This document shows positions 19,025 through 27,920 of a stretch of 64,000 nt of DNA, one piece after another. A model generated the notes under the pieces. That model made no database searches and was not told the origin of the DNA. It was given only the letters and a program-made list of their open reading frames with translations. The position numbers were made by a program, and so were the translations under genes. This stretch comes from CAWATG01 sp963785035 (lineage in GTDB: Bacteria; Actinomycetota; Acidimicrobiia; IMCC26256; CAWATG01). Positions within the stretch are counted from its first letter, which is position 1, and each line of letters starts with the position of its first letter. The stretch spans positions 558,001-622,000 of the forward strand of contig CAWATG010000005.1 in the NCBI GenBank assembly GCA_963785035.1, given 5' to 3'.

Positions 19025-20553
19025 AGGGTCTGAGCTCGGAACCCTTCTCGAGCGGGTACAAGAGGAGCTCGGGCCCGAGTGCCGCATCGTCGAGGCCAAC
19101 CGACTTCGCCGCGGCGGAGTCGGAGGCTTCTTCGCGCGTGAGACCTACGAGGTCATCGCGGAGACCCTCAGCCGGCCCGAATCGCCGTTCGCGGCGGCAT
19201 CATCGACGGGCGTCACAGCTTCTGCCTCGAACAAATCCGGAGCGAGCACCGAGCTGGACGGGGCAACGGCCACCGTGTCCTCCAACGCGCTTTCGATTCT
19301 CGAACTCGCAGACCTGATGAACGAACGCGAGCGTGTTCTCGGCCCCGAACCGTCAAGATCCGAGGTCGAAGATCTCCGTCGGGAACCCATCGCCCCGCTG
19401 GCCGCCAAGGCGCCTGTTTCGCCCACGGTCGGTCCGCCCGTCTCGCGTACGGTCGAGCCGCCGACTCCACCCGCGGCGACTCCCTACCTTTCCACCGAGA
19501 CAACGAGTTTTGCCGAGATTCTGGACAGGCTCGCCGCTGATATCGACGCGCGATCCGAGATCGTCGTCCCCGCTGGTCCCAAGGCTGTTCCAGTGAACCC
19601 AACACTCCCCCAGGCGACGCCCGCCGAAGACGTCGAGTCTGTGAAGTCGCCAGACCTCGGGCCGGTGAACCAGGACCCCGTGCCAACCGCGGTGGCCTCA
19701 GAGGCCCTTCCTTCCGCCGCTGCAACTGCCGCGCCGGCCGAAAGGTCGACGCCGCCCACGACGGACCTCGCCGTCGCAGTCAGCGCACCCGGGGCCACAC
19801 AACCAACGGAGCAGCAGCCCCAGGTGCCCATCCGCTTGACGAATTCGGGTGCCCCATGCGCGGCAACTGACCTTTGCCTCACCGCTCGCACGCCGTGTCG
19901 TCGACGAGCGCGACAAGGACCTCGAGCCATTCCTGCGCATCGGGCTCCCGAGCCACCTTGCGCCGTTACGGGTTGGTGATCTCGACCTGCGGAACGCATT
20001 GATCGACCGACTACGCCACCTACCGACGCCGCCGCCGTTTCCAACGGCGCGTGGGTCCTTGATGGCCGTTGTCGGCAGCGCACAGTCCTCGCTTCGCGTG
20101 GCACGTGAGCTTGCTCATGAACTCGGACTAGTCGAAGAGGACATCGCGCTCGCCAGCGCATTCAGTACGAACGAGGTGGCCTCATGGCTGCACGTCACGA
20201 CGCCCCAAGACGCGATGGACAGGCGACGAAGTTGGCGACGGCGCGACGACCTCACGATCGTTGCGGTCGATTCACCTGTCGGACGGTTCGGCTCCTCCTG
20301 GGCGCGCGAGGTGCTCGATGCATTGGAGCCCTCGCTCGTGTGGGGGATCGTCGAAGCGTCTCGTAAACCCGAAGACGTCCTGGCCTGGACTGAGCACCTC
20401 GGCGGCCTCGATTCCTTTGCCGTCGAACAGCTCGACTCCACGACCACTCCCGCTGCGATCCTGAAGCTACCGATCCCCGTCGCCCGCCTCGACGGCGTAC
20501 CGGCGACGCCTGAGCAATGGGCCTCGATCCTCGCGGCGCGCCTCGCCGCCTAG
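19002..20553 (+). CDS. FlhF-like protein with degenerate GTPase region (two overlapping frames)
   Basis: This lies where flhF normally follows flhA. The first frame (TTG at 19002 to about 19850) begins with RFEGSELGTLLERVQEELGPE, the N-terminal FlhF motif, and then a long Pro/Ala/Thr-rich linker. The second frame (to 20553; a GTG at 19849 is possible) has ARRVVDERDKDLEPFLRIGL and a region laid out like the SRP-type GTPase, but the P-loop is replaced by VVGSAQSSLRVARELA. That lacks the GxxGxGKT residues, and other G motifs are not recognisable. It may be one gene with a frameshift or two overlapping genes. GTP hydrolysis looks unlikely. Confidence 0.6.
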
Positions 20554-20569
20554 ACGTGAGGCACAGCAC

Positions 20570-20857
20570 ATGACACCCGAGGGCCGCTTCGGGGGTACCC
20601 TCATCGTGTCCCTGGTGCTGTGGTCGCCAACACTCCTGGCCACCCTTCGCAAGGACCTCGATCCGGGCGATGCGATGTTGCGCTACCTGCCCGCGATTGG
20701 TTTCGCCTACTTCGCGATGTGGCTTGTTGATTGGGTCATCACGACCTATCAACGTGCGAATGCGGTGCACATGCTCGAAGAACGCCGCGCAAGCGAACTT
20801 GCGGCGGCCGAACGGGCCGAAGCAGACGCCAACGACACGCCTCCGCCGCCCGCATAG
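20570..20857 (+). CDS. Small membrane protein, unknown function
   Basis: I do not recognise this 95-residue protein. It has two hydrophobic segments (about residues 9-25 and 40-62, the latter with AYFAMWLVDWVITTY), a short loop LRKDLDPGDAMLRYLPAI between them, and a charged Ala/Glu helix ending in a Pro tail. It starts 16 bases after the previous stop and is the last gene of the flagellar block, so a role in motility or membrane anchoring is possible but not shown. Confidence 0.6.
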   Translation: MTPEGRFGGTLIVSLVLWSPTLLATLRKDLDPGDAMLRYLPAIGFAYFAMWLVDWVITTYQRANAVHMLEERRASELAAAERAEADANDTPPPPA

Positions 20858-20887
20858 CGAAGACCTGGGCGTCGAAACGCACACGAG

Positions 20888-20960
20888 TGGGCCGCCAGGG
20901 ACTCGAACCCTGAACCGCGGGATTAAAAGTCCCTCGCTCTGCCAGTTGAGCTAGCGGCCC
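20888..20960 (-). tRNA. tRNA-Lys (anticodon TTT)
   Basis: The minus strand folds as a 73-base cloverleaf: acceptor GGGCCGC with GCGGCCC and discriminator A, D-arm GCTC/GAGC, anticodon loop CTTTTAA (TTT) and T-loop GGTTCGAGTCC. It lies opposite to the flagellar genes and to the three following tRNAs. The CCA end is not encoded. Confidence 0.95.
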
Positions 20961-21114
20961 GAGAGCAACACCCATGGACGTCAATGCCCTGGTGTGGCCC
21001 GGGGCGTCACGGTAGCCGCCGGAACGCTCCACGTTTTCGATCGCCGGCTTTGCCACCACTCGCCGCTCGGGTCAGGCTGACTGCTACGATCACCGCCTCC
21101 CCGGTGGAGTACTC

Positions 21115-21187
21115 GCCCCCATCGTCTAGCGGCCCAGGACGCTGCCCTTTCAAGGCGGTAACGGGGATTCGAATTCCCCTGGGGGCA
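21115..21187 (+). tRNA. tRNA-Glu (anticodon TTC)
   Basis: A 73-base cloverleaf with acceptor GCCCCCA/TGGGGGC, the typical Glu D-region ATCGTCTAGCGGCCCAGGAC, anticodon loop CTTTCAA (TTC) and T-loop GATTCGAATTC. It is the first of three tRNA genes read rightward here. Confidence 0.95.
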
Positions 21188-21247
21188 CAAAGCGGGAGTC
21201 GACTTCGGTCGGCGACCGTCAAGGTCACGAGTTTCGTGACAAGGCCT

Positions 21248-21322
21248 GGTCCTGTGGTGCAGTTTGGAGTGCACGCCGCCCTGTCAAGGCGGAGGCCGCG
21301 GGTTCAAATCCCGTCAGGACCG
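21248..21322 (+). tRNA. tRNA-Asp (anticodon GTC)
   Basis: A 75-base cloverleaf with acceptor GGTCCTG/CAGGACC and discriminator G, D-arm TGGTGCAGTTTGGAGTGCA, anticodon loop CTGTCAA (GTC) and T-loop GGTTCAAATCC. It follows tRNA-Glu by 60 bases. Confidence 0.95.
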
Positions 21323-21388
21323 CTCGGTGGGCTCTCCGGCTCGCCGATGGCGAAGCATGACCCGGCACGTACGTCGGGTCAATCGCTT

Positions 21389-21464
21389 GGCCGGGTAGCT
21401 CAGTCGGTAGAGCACACGCCTGAAAAGCGTGGGGTCGCCGGATCGACGCCGGCCCCGGCCACCA
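21389..21464 (+). tRNA. tRNA-Phe (anticodon GAA)
   Basis: Acceptor GGCCGGG/CCCGGCC, D-arm GCTCAGTCGGTAGAGC, anticodon loop CTGAAAA (GAA) and T-arm CGCCGGATCGACGCCGG define tRNA-Phe. Unlike its neighbours, the CCA end appears to be encoded (ACCA after the acceptor stem). Confidence 0.94.
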
Positions 21465-21483
21465 GCGTCAGCGTGAAGAGATG

Positions 21484-21517
21484 AACGAAGGCCCGGGAGA
21501 TCTCCCGGGCCTTCGTT
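21484..21517. terminator. Perfect 17-bp inverted repeat after the tRNA cluster
   Basis: The two arms 21484-21500 and 21501-21517 are exactly complementary (core AAGGCCCGGGAGA), giving a very stable hairpin 20 bases after tRNA-Phe. The bases after it are only mildly T-rich. It probably ends the tRNA transcript and may also serve bldC from the other side, since bldC ends about 140 bases to the right. The stretch 21518-21657 holds nothing else I recognise. Confidence 0.75.
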
Positions 21518-21657
21518 CGTGTTCGCTAGGTCCGCATGACCACGAGGTCCGGCGAACGTACTCTTGACGACCTGCAACGGCCTCGCTCGCAGCCCTCTCG
21601 CTGCTGAGCGCTCCGCTGCCGCCCGTAGCTCGTGACCGAGCTGCGAGCGGAGAGCTA

Positions 21658-21858
21658 CTAGATCTCGGCACCCTCTTCGATTTGCTCGAGGAACTGGCGG
21701 ATCTCTGCGGCACGGAACCGTCGGTGACCACCGAGTGTCCGAATTGCCGAGATCTTTCCGGCTCGTGCCCAGCGCGTGACCGTTTTCGGGTTCACGCGGA
21801 ACATTGCTGCAACTTCCGATGGTGTCAATAGGGCGTCATGATCGGGCTGAGACTGCAT
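21658..21858 (-). CDS. bldC: BldC-type DNA-binding regulator
   Basis: This 66-residue MerR-like winged-helix protein matches the BldC family of Actinobacteria, which control developmental timing in Streptomyces. It reads LLTPSEVAAMFRVNPKTVTR, then WARAGKISAIRTLGGHRRFR, and ends in a short helix EIRQFLEQI. The family lacks an effector domain and binds DNA as head-to-tail oligomers on direct repeats. A GGAGGG ribosome site precedes the ATG on the minus strand. It stands alone downstream of the purine genes. In this organism its role could extend to flagellar genes, but nothing here shows that. Confidence 0.9.
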   Translation of the reverse strand: MQSQPDHDALLTPSEVAAMFRVNPKTVTRWARAGKISAIRTLGGHRRFRAAEIRQFLEQIEEGAEI

Positions 21859-22344
21859 TTTCCCTCCAACGTTTCTTGAGCCCGACGCCGATTGGGCGCC
21901 GGTGAGGTTTCCCTCTCCCCGTCAGTGCGGCAGTGTTTTCTTCCAATTTCAGACCTAACGCCCCCTTCTCCCCTGCACCAAAGGCACTCGGTGTGAGGAG
22001 AGAGTTGATCAGTGTCCGATTTCTTCCGTCAGACTATCTTCTTCGGACAAAAAGGACGATAGCTCGGACGTGTCATCCGTCACTGCCGAATTAACTAGTT
22101 ACCCGTCAATATTTGTCATAACCCATTCTGTGGAACAACTTCCGATCTAGCCCCGAGCCGCAGAATCCTCCCGCGTGCCGCGATTTCGTCCGTGAATGCC
22201 GAACGGGTTCGGACGATCACACGTGTGCTTCGGAGGTGCGAAAGGACCTCCGAAGAGGAAACTAGCCGATGCGGAACCGGATTCCGCGGCTTTCGCGCCG
22301 GGTGACGACGACAGAACGCCTAGGTGACAGCCACCCACATCTCC
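21859..22344. other. Long intergenic region between bldC and purM
   Basis: These 486 bases contain no convincing gene on either strand. The part next to bldC (21900-22140) is clearly AT-richer than its surroundings and must hold the bldC promoter and long leader. I could not fix a -35/-10 pair. At 22228-22255 a 10-bp stem (CTTCGGAGGT with ACCTCCGAAG, 8-base loop) is the likely end structure of the purM transcript. Confidence 0.6.
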
Positions 22345-23424
22345 TCACCCAAGCGAGGTGGCGGTCGAATCCGCGACGACTGCCTCACCGGAACCCGACA
22401 CAATCTCGCCGACCTCCCATGCCTCATGCCCGCCGGCATGGGCCACGTCAAGCGCGAGCGAGACCTCGCTGGGTGGGACAACGACGAGCATTCCGAGTCC
22501 CAGATTGAAGACACGTTCCATCTCTTCGCCGCTGACGTCGCCCGCGATCTGGATCTCCGCGAAAATCCGGGGCTCAGGCCACGTCCCGCGAGCAATGCGC
22601 GCATCACAGTTCGATGGCAGGACGCGTGCCGCGTTCGCAGCGATCCCGCCGCCGGTGACATGTGCAAACGCGTGCACGTCGACGGCGTCGCGGAGCTTGG
22701 CCATTGTCGGCGAATAGATCACACTCGGGCGCAGGAGTTCGTCACCAAGCGTGTGCTCTGCACCAGACCAGGCCGGCTCATCGAGTGATCGACTCGCCCG
22801 GTCCAGCAGGGCAGCACGCGCCAGGGAGTATCCGTTGCAGCGCAGTCCGGGACTCGCGAGACCGACGACACGGTCACCGGAGCGAACACCGCTCGGCAGA
22901 GCCTTCGACCGCTCGACGATTCCGACGGCAAAACCCACGAGATCGAAATCATCAGGTTGCATTACGCCCGGATGTTCCGACATCTCCCCACCGATGAGCG
23001 CACAACCGGCCTGTCGACATCCCTCGGCGATCCCACCGACGATCGCATCGGCGAGCGCCGGATCGACACGACCCGTCGAGTAGTAGTCGAGAAAGAACAG
23101 CGGTTCGGCACCTTGCACGGCGATGTCGTCCACCGACATAGCCACAAGGTCGATGCCAATCGTGTCGAATCGATGCGTCATCTGCGCGATGCGCGACTTC
23201 GTCCCCACACCATCTGTCGAGGACACCAAGACCGGCTCACGAAAGCGGGAGGTATCGAGAGCGAACATACCGCCGAACCCACCAATGTCGCTGATGACCT
23301 CATGACGCGACGTGGAACGCACGTGTGCCTTGATCGCATCCACTGCACGTTCGCCCGCGTCGATGTCGACACCCGCTGAGGCATATGTCAGGCGATCGGA
23401 ATTCAGCGGTAGATCCCGAGCCAT
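22345..23424 (-). CDS. purM: Phosphoribosylformylglycinamidine cyclo-ligase (AIR synthetase) PurM
   Basis: PurM closes the imidazole ring: FGAM + ATP gives AIR in de novo purine synthesis. The 359-residue protein is of normal length and complete. Motifs are YASAGVDIDAGERAV at the N-terminus, SSTDGVGTKSRIAQ (ATP site), DDIAVQGAEPLFFLDYYS, GGEMSEHPGV and HVTGGGIAANAARVLP. It follows purF by about 35 bases on the minus strand and ends the purL-purF-purM run. Confidence 0.96.
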   Translation of the reverse strand: MARDLPLNSDRLTYASAGVDIDAGERAVDAIKAHVRSTSRHEVISDIGGFGGMFALDTSRFREPVLVSSTDGVGTKSRIAQMTHRFDTIGIDLVAMSVDDIAVQGAEPLFFLDYYSTGRVDPALADAIVGGIAEGCRQAGCALIGGEMSEHPGVMQPDDFDLVGFAVGIVERSKALPSGVRSGDRVVGLASPGLRCNGYSLARAALLDRASRSLDEPAWSGAEHTLGDELLRPSVIYSPTMAKLRDAVDVHAFAHVTGGGIAANAARVLPSNCDARIARGTWPEPRIFAEIQIAGDVSGEEMERVFNLGLGMLVVVPPSEVSLALDVAHAGGHEAWEVGEIVSGSGEAVVADSTATSLG

Positions 23425-23459
23425 CTACTCGCCGTCCACATCAGTGACAACCGACACGT

Positions 23460-24914
23460 TCAGGACCGCCGCAGCGGAAGCGCGACCGGTTCGAGCACCT
23501 GCTTGGTATCCGCGTCCGGTACCTGGACCGGGTATTCGCCGGACAGACATGCATGACAGAAAGAGCCTCCCTCGACGCCCGTCGCGCCGAGGAGTCGATC
23601 GAGTTCGAGATAGGCCAATGAATCAACGCCGAGGTAGTCGCGAATTTCTCCGACGGAAAGATCCGCTGCGAGAAGCTCCGAGCGGCGGCCCGTATCCATT
23701 CCGTAGAAGCATGGCCACCGGTATGGCGGTGATGAAACTCGGAAGTGCACCTCCGATGCGCCGGCCTCGCGCAGCATCGTCACGACCTGGCGCGTCGTTG
23801 TGCCACGCACAATCGAGTCGTCGACAACGATCAGGCGCTTACCCCGAATGTTTTCAGGGAGCGGATTGAGTTTCATACGAACGCCGAGACCGCGCTGCTT
23901 CTGGCTCGGCTGGATGAACGTCCGCCCGACATAGCGGTTCTTGACCAATCCGTCGCCGTACGGAACGCCACTAATGCGGGCGTACCCTTGGGCGGCCGGG
24001 ATCCCCGATTCGGGAACGGGCATGACCATGTCGGCGTTGACGGGTGCCTGTCGTGCCAATGCCTCGCCCATACGCCCACGGGCGGCGTGAACGCTCTGAC
24101 CGAAGAGCACACTGTCGGGGCGGGCGAAATACACGAACTCGAAAACACACAACTGCGGATACGCCTCGGCGAAACGAGTTGATCGAACACCTGATGCGTC
24201 GATGACCACCATCTCGCCAGGCTCGACTTCGCGAACGAAATGCGCGCCGACGATGTCGAGCGCGGCGGTCTCGCTGGCAAGGACCCAACCGCCTTCGGTT
24301 CGTCCGAGTACCAACGGGCGGAATCCATGCCTGTCTCGCACTCCGACCAGATGCGCCTCATCCATGAGCACAAACGAAAAGGCACCGTCCAGATCGCCGA
24401 TGACCGATGCAAGCGCCCGTTCGAGATCACGACCGTCCGAACGTGGTTGCACCGAATAGGCGAGGCCGATGAGTTCGGCAACCAGGTCCGAGTCCGTGGT
24501 GGAGTCGGCGACATCGACCGCCTCGGTCATACCCGGCAACATCCCGAGGCGCTGGGCGAGTATTGCCGTGTTCGTGAGATTGCCGTTGTGCGCGAGCGCG
24601 AATCCGGCGTCGGCGACCGAGCGGTAGATGGGCTGTGCATTGCGCCAACTACTCGATCCCGTCGTGGAGTAACGGACGTGCCCGATCGACACATGTCCTT
24701 CGAGGGGCGCGAGCTTGCGTTCGTCGAACACCTGGTTGACGAGCCCCATGTCCTTGACCACGGTGATCGTCTCGCCGTCACTCACGGCCATGCCGGCGGA
24801 TTCCTGCCCTCGATGCTGAAGGGCGTACAAGCCGAGGTAGGTCAGGGTCGCTACCGGCTGGCCGGGAGCGTAGACACCAAAGACGCCACACGCCTCACCA
24901 ATGTGCTGGTCCAC
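23460..24914 (-). CDS. purF: Amidophosphoribosyltransferase PurF
   Basis: PurF makes phosphoribosylamine from PRPP and glutamine, the committed step of purine synthesis. The start chosen is the GTG at 24914 (VDQHIGEACGVFGVYAPG). The open frame continues 200 codons upstream, but that stretch is only the antisense shadow of purL. The 484-residue protein has Cys9 as glutamine nucleophile after a short propeptide, the class II amidotransferase motifs (HRGQESAGMAV, GHVRYSTTGSS, ALAHNGNLTN) and the PRPP loop IVVDDSIVRGTTTRQVV. It lies 28 bases downstream of purL. Confidence 0.95.
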   Translation of the reverse strand: MDQHIGEACGVFGVYAPGQPVATLTYLGLYALQHRGQESAGMAVSDGETITVVKDMGLVNQVFDERKLAPLEGHVSIGHVRYSTTGSSSWRNAQPIYRSVADAGFALAHNGNLTNTAILAQRLGMLPGMTEAVDVADSTTDSDLVAELIGLAYSVQPRSDGRDLERALASVIGDLDGAFSFVLMDEAHLVGVRDRHGFRPLVLGRTEGGWVLASETAALDIVGAHFVREVEPGEMVVIDASGVRSTRFAEAYPQLCVFEFVYFARPDSVLFGQSVHAARGRMGEALARQAPVNADMVMPVPESGIPAAQGYARISGVPYGDGLVKNRYVGRTFIQPSQKQRGLGVRMKLNPLPENIRGKRLIVVDDSIVRGTTTRQVVTMLREAGASEVHFRVSSPPYRWPCFYGMDTGRRSELLAADLSVGEIRDYLGVDSLAYLELDRLLGATGVEGGSFCHACLSGEYPVQVPDADTKQVLEPVALPLRRS

Positions 24915-24942
24915 CCCGCGAGTATCGCACAGCCGATCCCCG

Positions 24943-27249
24943 TCACCCCCGCCGGTCGCCGACCCGCAGAGCGTCCTCGAGACCGCCGCGGAATGCCTCG
25001 GTTGCCTCGGCCAGAGCAAGGTCCAGCGCGCCCGGAGCCACGATTCTTTCGCCGCCGGCCCTGCCGATGACCGCCGCGGGGATACCTGCTTCTGAGGCGC
25101 AGGCGAGTGCGCCTTCCACCGCCTCGTCAGGCAGGGACAGGAGCACCCGTGACGCCGATTCGGAGAAGAATGCGCCAGCCGCGGGCAGCCCGTGAAATGC
25201 CCCGGCATCGAGCCGAACACCAATTTCGCCGGCGATCGCCATCTCGGCGATTGCCACAGCGAGGCCCCCATCGGAACAGTCATGCACACCGGTTGGTACG
25301 CCCATGCGACCCCGGGGCCCGATTTCAGCAAGGAATCGTTGCAGCGCCACTGCCCGTTCGAGGTCGCCGGCAGGCGGCATCCCGCCATGCTGGTCGTGCA
25401 TGATCGCCCACTCCGATCCACCGAGTTCGTTGTCGGTGGTGCCCACCAGGACGAGCGAGTCGCCTTCGCGAAGGCACGCCGGAGGTGGTGGATGCGCGAG
25501 ATCCTCCACAATGCCGATCATGCCAACCACTGGCGTCGGATCGATGTCCGCTCCGCTCGACTCATTGTAGAAGCTGACGTTGCCACCGACGACCGGTACT
25601 CCCAAGGCCTCACACGCCTCGGCAATCCCCTCGACGACCTCGCTGAACTGCCACATCACCTCGGGGTGTTCGGGATTTCCAAAGTTCAGACAGTTCACGG
25701 CGGCGACCACGCGCGCACCGGAGGTCATGACATTGCGCGCCGCCTCCATCACGACCAGGCGACCTCCTGTACGCGGATCGAGACGTGCGAAGCGAGCCTT
25801 TCCATCGACGGCAAGTGCGAGCCCGCGTGAGGTGCCTTTGATCCGCAGGACCGAGGTATCCGAGCCAGGCCCCACCACCGTGTTGAGAAACAGCTGATGG
25901 TCGTACTGGCGTGACACCCACGTCTTGTCTGCGATGGTCGGACGGGCGAGCATTGCCAGCAGTTCATTGGAAAGATCCATGCCGTCGGGAAACTCTTGCG
26001 AGAGGAACCGCCACGGATCATCGGCATTGAGCGTGTCCTGCGACGTTGGGCGAGCGACCGCGCGGGCATAGGTCGGACCGTCGCCCAGACTTGCGACCGG
26101 TACGTCGGCGATGGCCGCGCCATCCGGCGAACTCACCCGTGCTGTGCTCCCGTTCGGCGACGCCGGGTTGGCGCCGGGAACACCGATTGCATCGAAGACA
26201 CCCTCATAGACACGGAAGCGCTCGGTGTCGGTCACCAGACCAACCACCGATGCGAGCACTTCGAACCGCCGACACAGTTCGAGGACCGCGTCGAGATTCG
26301 CGGGCGTGACGATCGCCAGCATCCGTTCCTGGCTCTCGGAGGTGAGAACTTCGACGGGGTTCATTGCCGGCTCGCGCTGCGCGACGCGGGCGACGTCCAC
26401 GTCCATCCCGACGCCGCCTTTCGCGGCGATCTCCGACGCGGCGCACGACAGGCCTGCCGCGCCCAGATCCTGCACGCCCAGCGCAAGCCCCTGGTCGAGC
26501 AGGGCAAGGCACACCTCGATCAACTTCTTTTCTTCAAATGGATCGCCGACCTGAACCGTGGGTCGCTTTGATTCGGACCCTTCCTGAAAGCCCGCAGACG
26601 CCAGGACGCTCGCCCCACCGATGCCATCTCGTCCGGTTGACGAGCCGATCAACACAGCGAGGTTGCCGACACCCTCGGCCTTGGCCAGCACCAGCCGAGA
26701 CTTCGGGAGGAGCCCGAGACACATCACATTGACGAGTGGATTACCTCGATAGCAGTCGTCGAAGACGACCTCACCACCCACAGTCGGAACACCGACCGCA
26801 TTGCCATAGCCACTGATACCCGAAACGACCCCTTCGAAGAGAAAACGTGTGCGCGGGTCGGCGAGGGACCCAAAACGCAGCGAGTCCAGGAGCGCAATCG
26901 GACGCGCTCCCATCGAAAAGATGTCGCGGATGATCCCGCCCACACCGGTCGCAGCACCTTCATACGGCTCCACCGCCGACGGGTGATTGTGACTCTCGAT
27001 CCTCACCGCCACTGCGAGGTCATCACCGACATCGATGACGCCGGCGCCTTCACCAGGACCGACCAGAACCCAGGGGGCCTCCGTCGGGAACCGCTTGAGA
27101 TACATCCGGGAGGACTTGTACGAACAATGTTCAGACCACATCACCGAGTACATCGCAAGCTCTAGATCCGATGGACTGCGTCCCAGCAGATCCACGATGA
27201 CGTCAAGTTCTTCGTCGGTCAGTCCCAACTGCCGGTGCATCGGTTCCAT
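24943..27249 (-). CDS. purL: Phosphoribosylformylglycinamidine synthase subunit PurL (small type)
   Basis: PurL converts FGAR to FGAM using ammonia delivered by PurQ, with PurS bridging the complex. At 768 residues this is the small PurL that needs separate PurQ and PurS, both encoded just upstream. Motifs are MYSVMWSEHCSYKSSR, GPGEGAGVIDVG, ESHNHPSAVEPYEGAATGVG, DIFSMGARPIA and, in the second half, GGNVSFYNES and HDCSDGGLAVAIAEMA. No frameshift is seen. Its start faces the divergent gene at 27434 across a 184-base region. Confidence 0.96.
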   Translation of the reverse strand: MEPMHRQLGLTDEELDVIVDLLGRSPSDLELAMYSVMWSEHCSYKSSRMYLKRFPTEAPWVLVGPGEGAGVIDVGDDLAVAVRIESHNHPSAVEPYEGAATGVGGIIRDIFSMGARPIALLDSLRFGSLADPRTRFLFEGVVSGISGYGNAVGVPTVGGEVVFDDCYRGNPLVNVMCLGLLPKSRLVLAKAEGVGNLAVLIGSSTGRDGIGGASVLASAGFQEGSESKRPTVQVGDPFEEKKLIEVCLALLDQGLALGVQDLGAAGLSCAASEIAAKGGVGMDVDVARVAQREPAMNPVEVLTSESQERMLAIVTPANLDAVLELCRRFEVLASVVGLVTDTERFRVYEGVFDAIGVPGANPASPNGSTARVSSPDGAAIADVPVASLGDGPTYARAVARPTSQDTLNADDPWRFLSQEFPDGMDLSNELLAMLARPTIADKTWVSRQYDHQLFLNTVVGPGSDTSVLRIKGTSRGLALAVDGKARFARLDPRTGGRLVVMEAARNVMTSGARVVAAVNCLNFGNPEHPEVMWQFSEVVEGIAEACEALGVPVVGGNVSFYNESSGADIDPTPVVGMIGIVEDLAHPPPPACLREGDSLVLVGTTDNELGGSEWAIMHDQHGGMPPAGDLERAVALQRFLAEIGPRGRMGVPTGVHDCSDGGLAVAIAEMAIAGEIGVRLDAGAFHGLPAAGAFFSESASRVLLSLPDEAVEGALACASEAGIPAAVIGRAGGERIVAPGALDLALAEATEAFRGGLEDALRVGDRRG

Positions 27250-27433
27250 TTGTTGCAGCCTATCGGCCGTCTATCCGCGTCCCACCTGCGTCGTTTCGAC
27301 ATCGTTTCAGTGGTGCGACGCCACGGTTCACCTGTGGAACAGACCGACGGGTTGCTTTGAAGCTTTTGATGACCGGGCCAATACCCTGTTAACTATTGAC
27401 TCACGGGCCGCCAACAGGCCAAGGAGGACACCA

Positions 27434-27844
27434 GTGGCACCACGCAAGAAGACTCCAATGACTGACGAGCACAAGCAAGCGTTGGCAGAAGGTCGAAACG
27501 AGAGCCGAGCCGTCAAGGCCTATCTCGAGGCACTGCAGCAACATCGACCGAAGCGCGGTCGGAAGCGCACTCCTGAGTCCATAGCGAAGCAGCTCGCCGC
27601 AATTAACACTGCATTGATCGACGCCGCCCCACTCCAGCGACTTCAGCTCGTTCAGGAGCGCATGGACCTGAACGTCGAACTCGAAGGTTTGAGTTCAACC
27701 GTCGATCTGAGTTCGCTCGAGAAAAACTTCATCAAATGGGCGAAGAGCTATTCGCAGCGTAAGGGAATCTCTTTTGCCGCATGGCGTGAGCTCGGTGTCC
27801 CGGCCGAGGTTCTCAAGGCTGCCGACGTCGGGCGAGGTTCCTGA
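27434..27844 (+). CDS. Conserved-looking hypothetical protein within the purine cluster
   Basis: I do not recognise a function. The start is the GTG at 27434, set by a strong AAGGAGGA site at 27421-27428; the frame is open further upstream but without such a site. The 136-residue product starts with a Lys/Arg-rich segment (APRKKTPMTDEHKQALAEGR, later HRPKRGRKRTPESIAKQLAAI), a basic helical pattern. It then has a helical middle and ends with KNFIKWAKSYSQRKGISFAAWRELGV, which could form a small helix-turn-helix-like end. DNA or RNA binding is plausible from charge only. A possible promoter is TTGATG at 27366 with TAACTA 18 bases on. It is the only plus-strand gene among the pur genes. Confidence 0.8.
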   Translation: MAPRKKTPMTDEHKQALAEGRNESRAVKAYLEALQQHRPKRGRKRTPESIAKQLAAINTALIDAAPLQRLQLVQERMDLNVELEGLSSTVDLSSLEKNFIKWAKSYSQRKGISFAAWRELGVPAEVLKAADVGRGS

Positions 27845-27920
27845 CCACTGCGGTCAACACGCTGGTCAGCACGCCGGTCAAAGATGCGGGGCGGAGCGTG
27901 CCTGCTTCGACCTTCACCCG

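Noticed and set aside
22147..22338. 63-residue minus-strand open frame downstream of purM
   Set aside because: Low-complexity composition, no ribosome site, and it contains the terminator-like hairpin.
24915..25511. Long N-terminal extension of the purF reading frame
   Set aside because: It only mirrors the end of purL in another frame. A GTG at 24914 just before DQHIGEACGVF gives the normal PurF start and propeptide.
27119..27133. GAAC...GTTC pattern as a LexA (SOS) box
   Set aside because: It lies inside purL coding sequence and the spacing is three bases, not the four of the actinobacterial SOS box.
27845..27892. CRISPR-like array in the 12-base repeats after the 27434 gene
   Set aside because: Units are too short, have no spacers, and no cas genes are present in the window.
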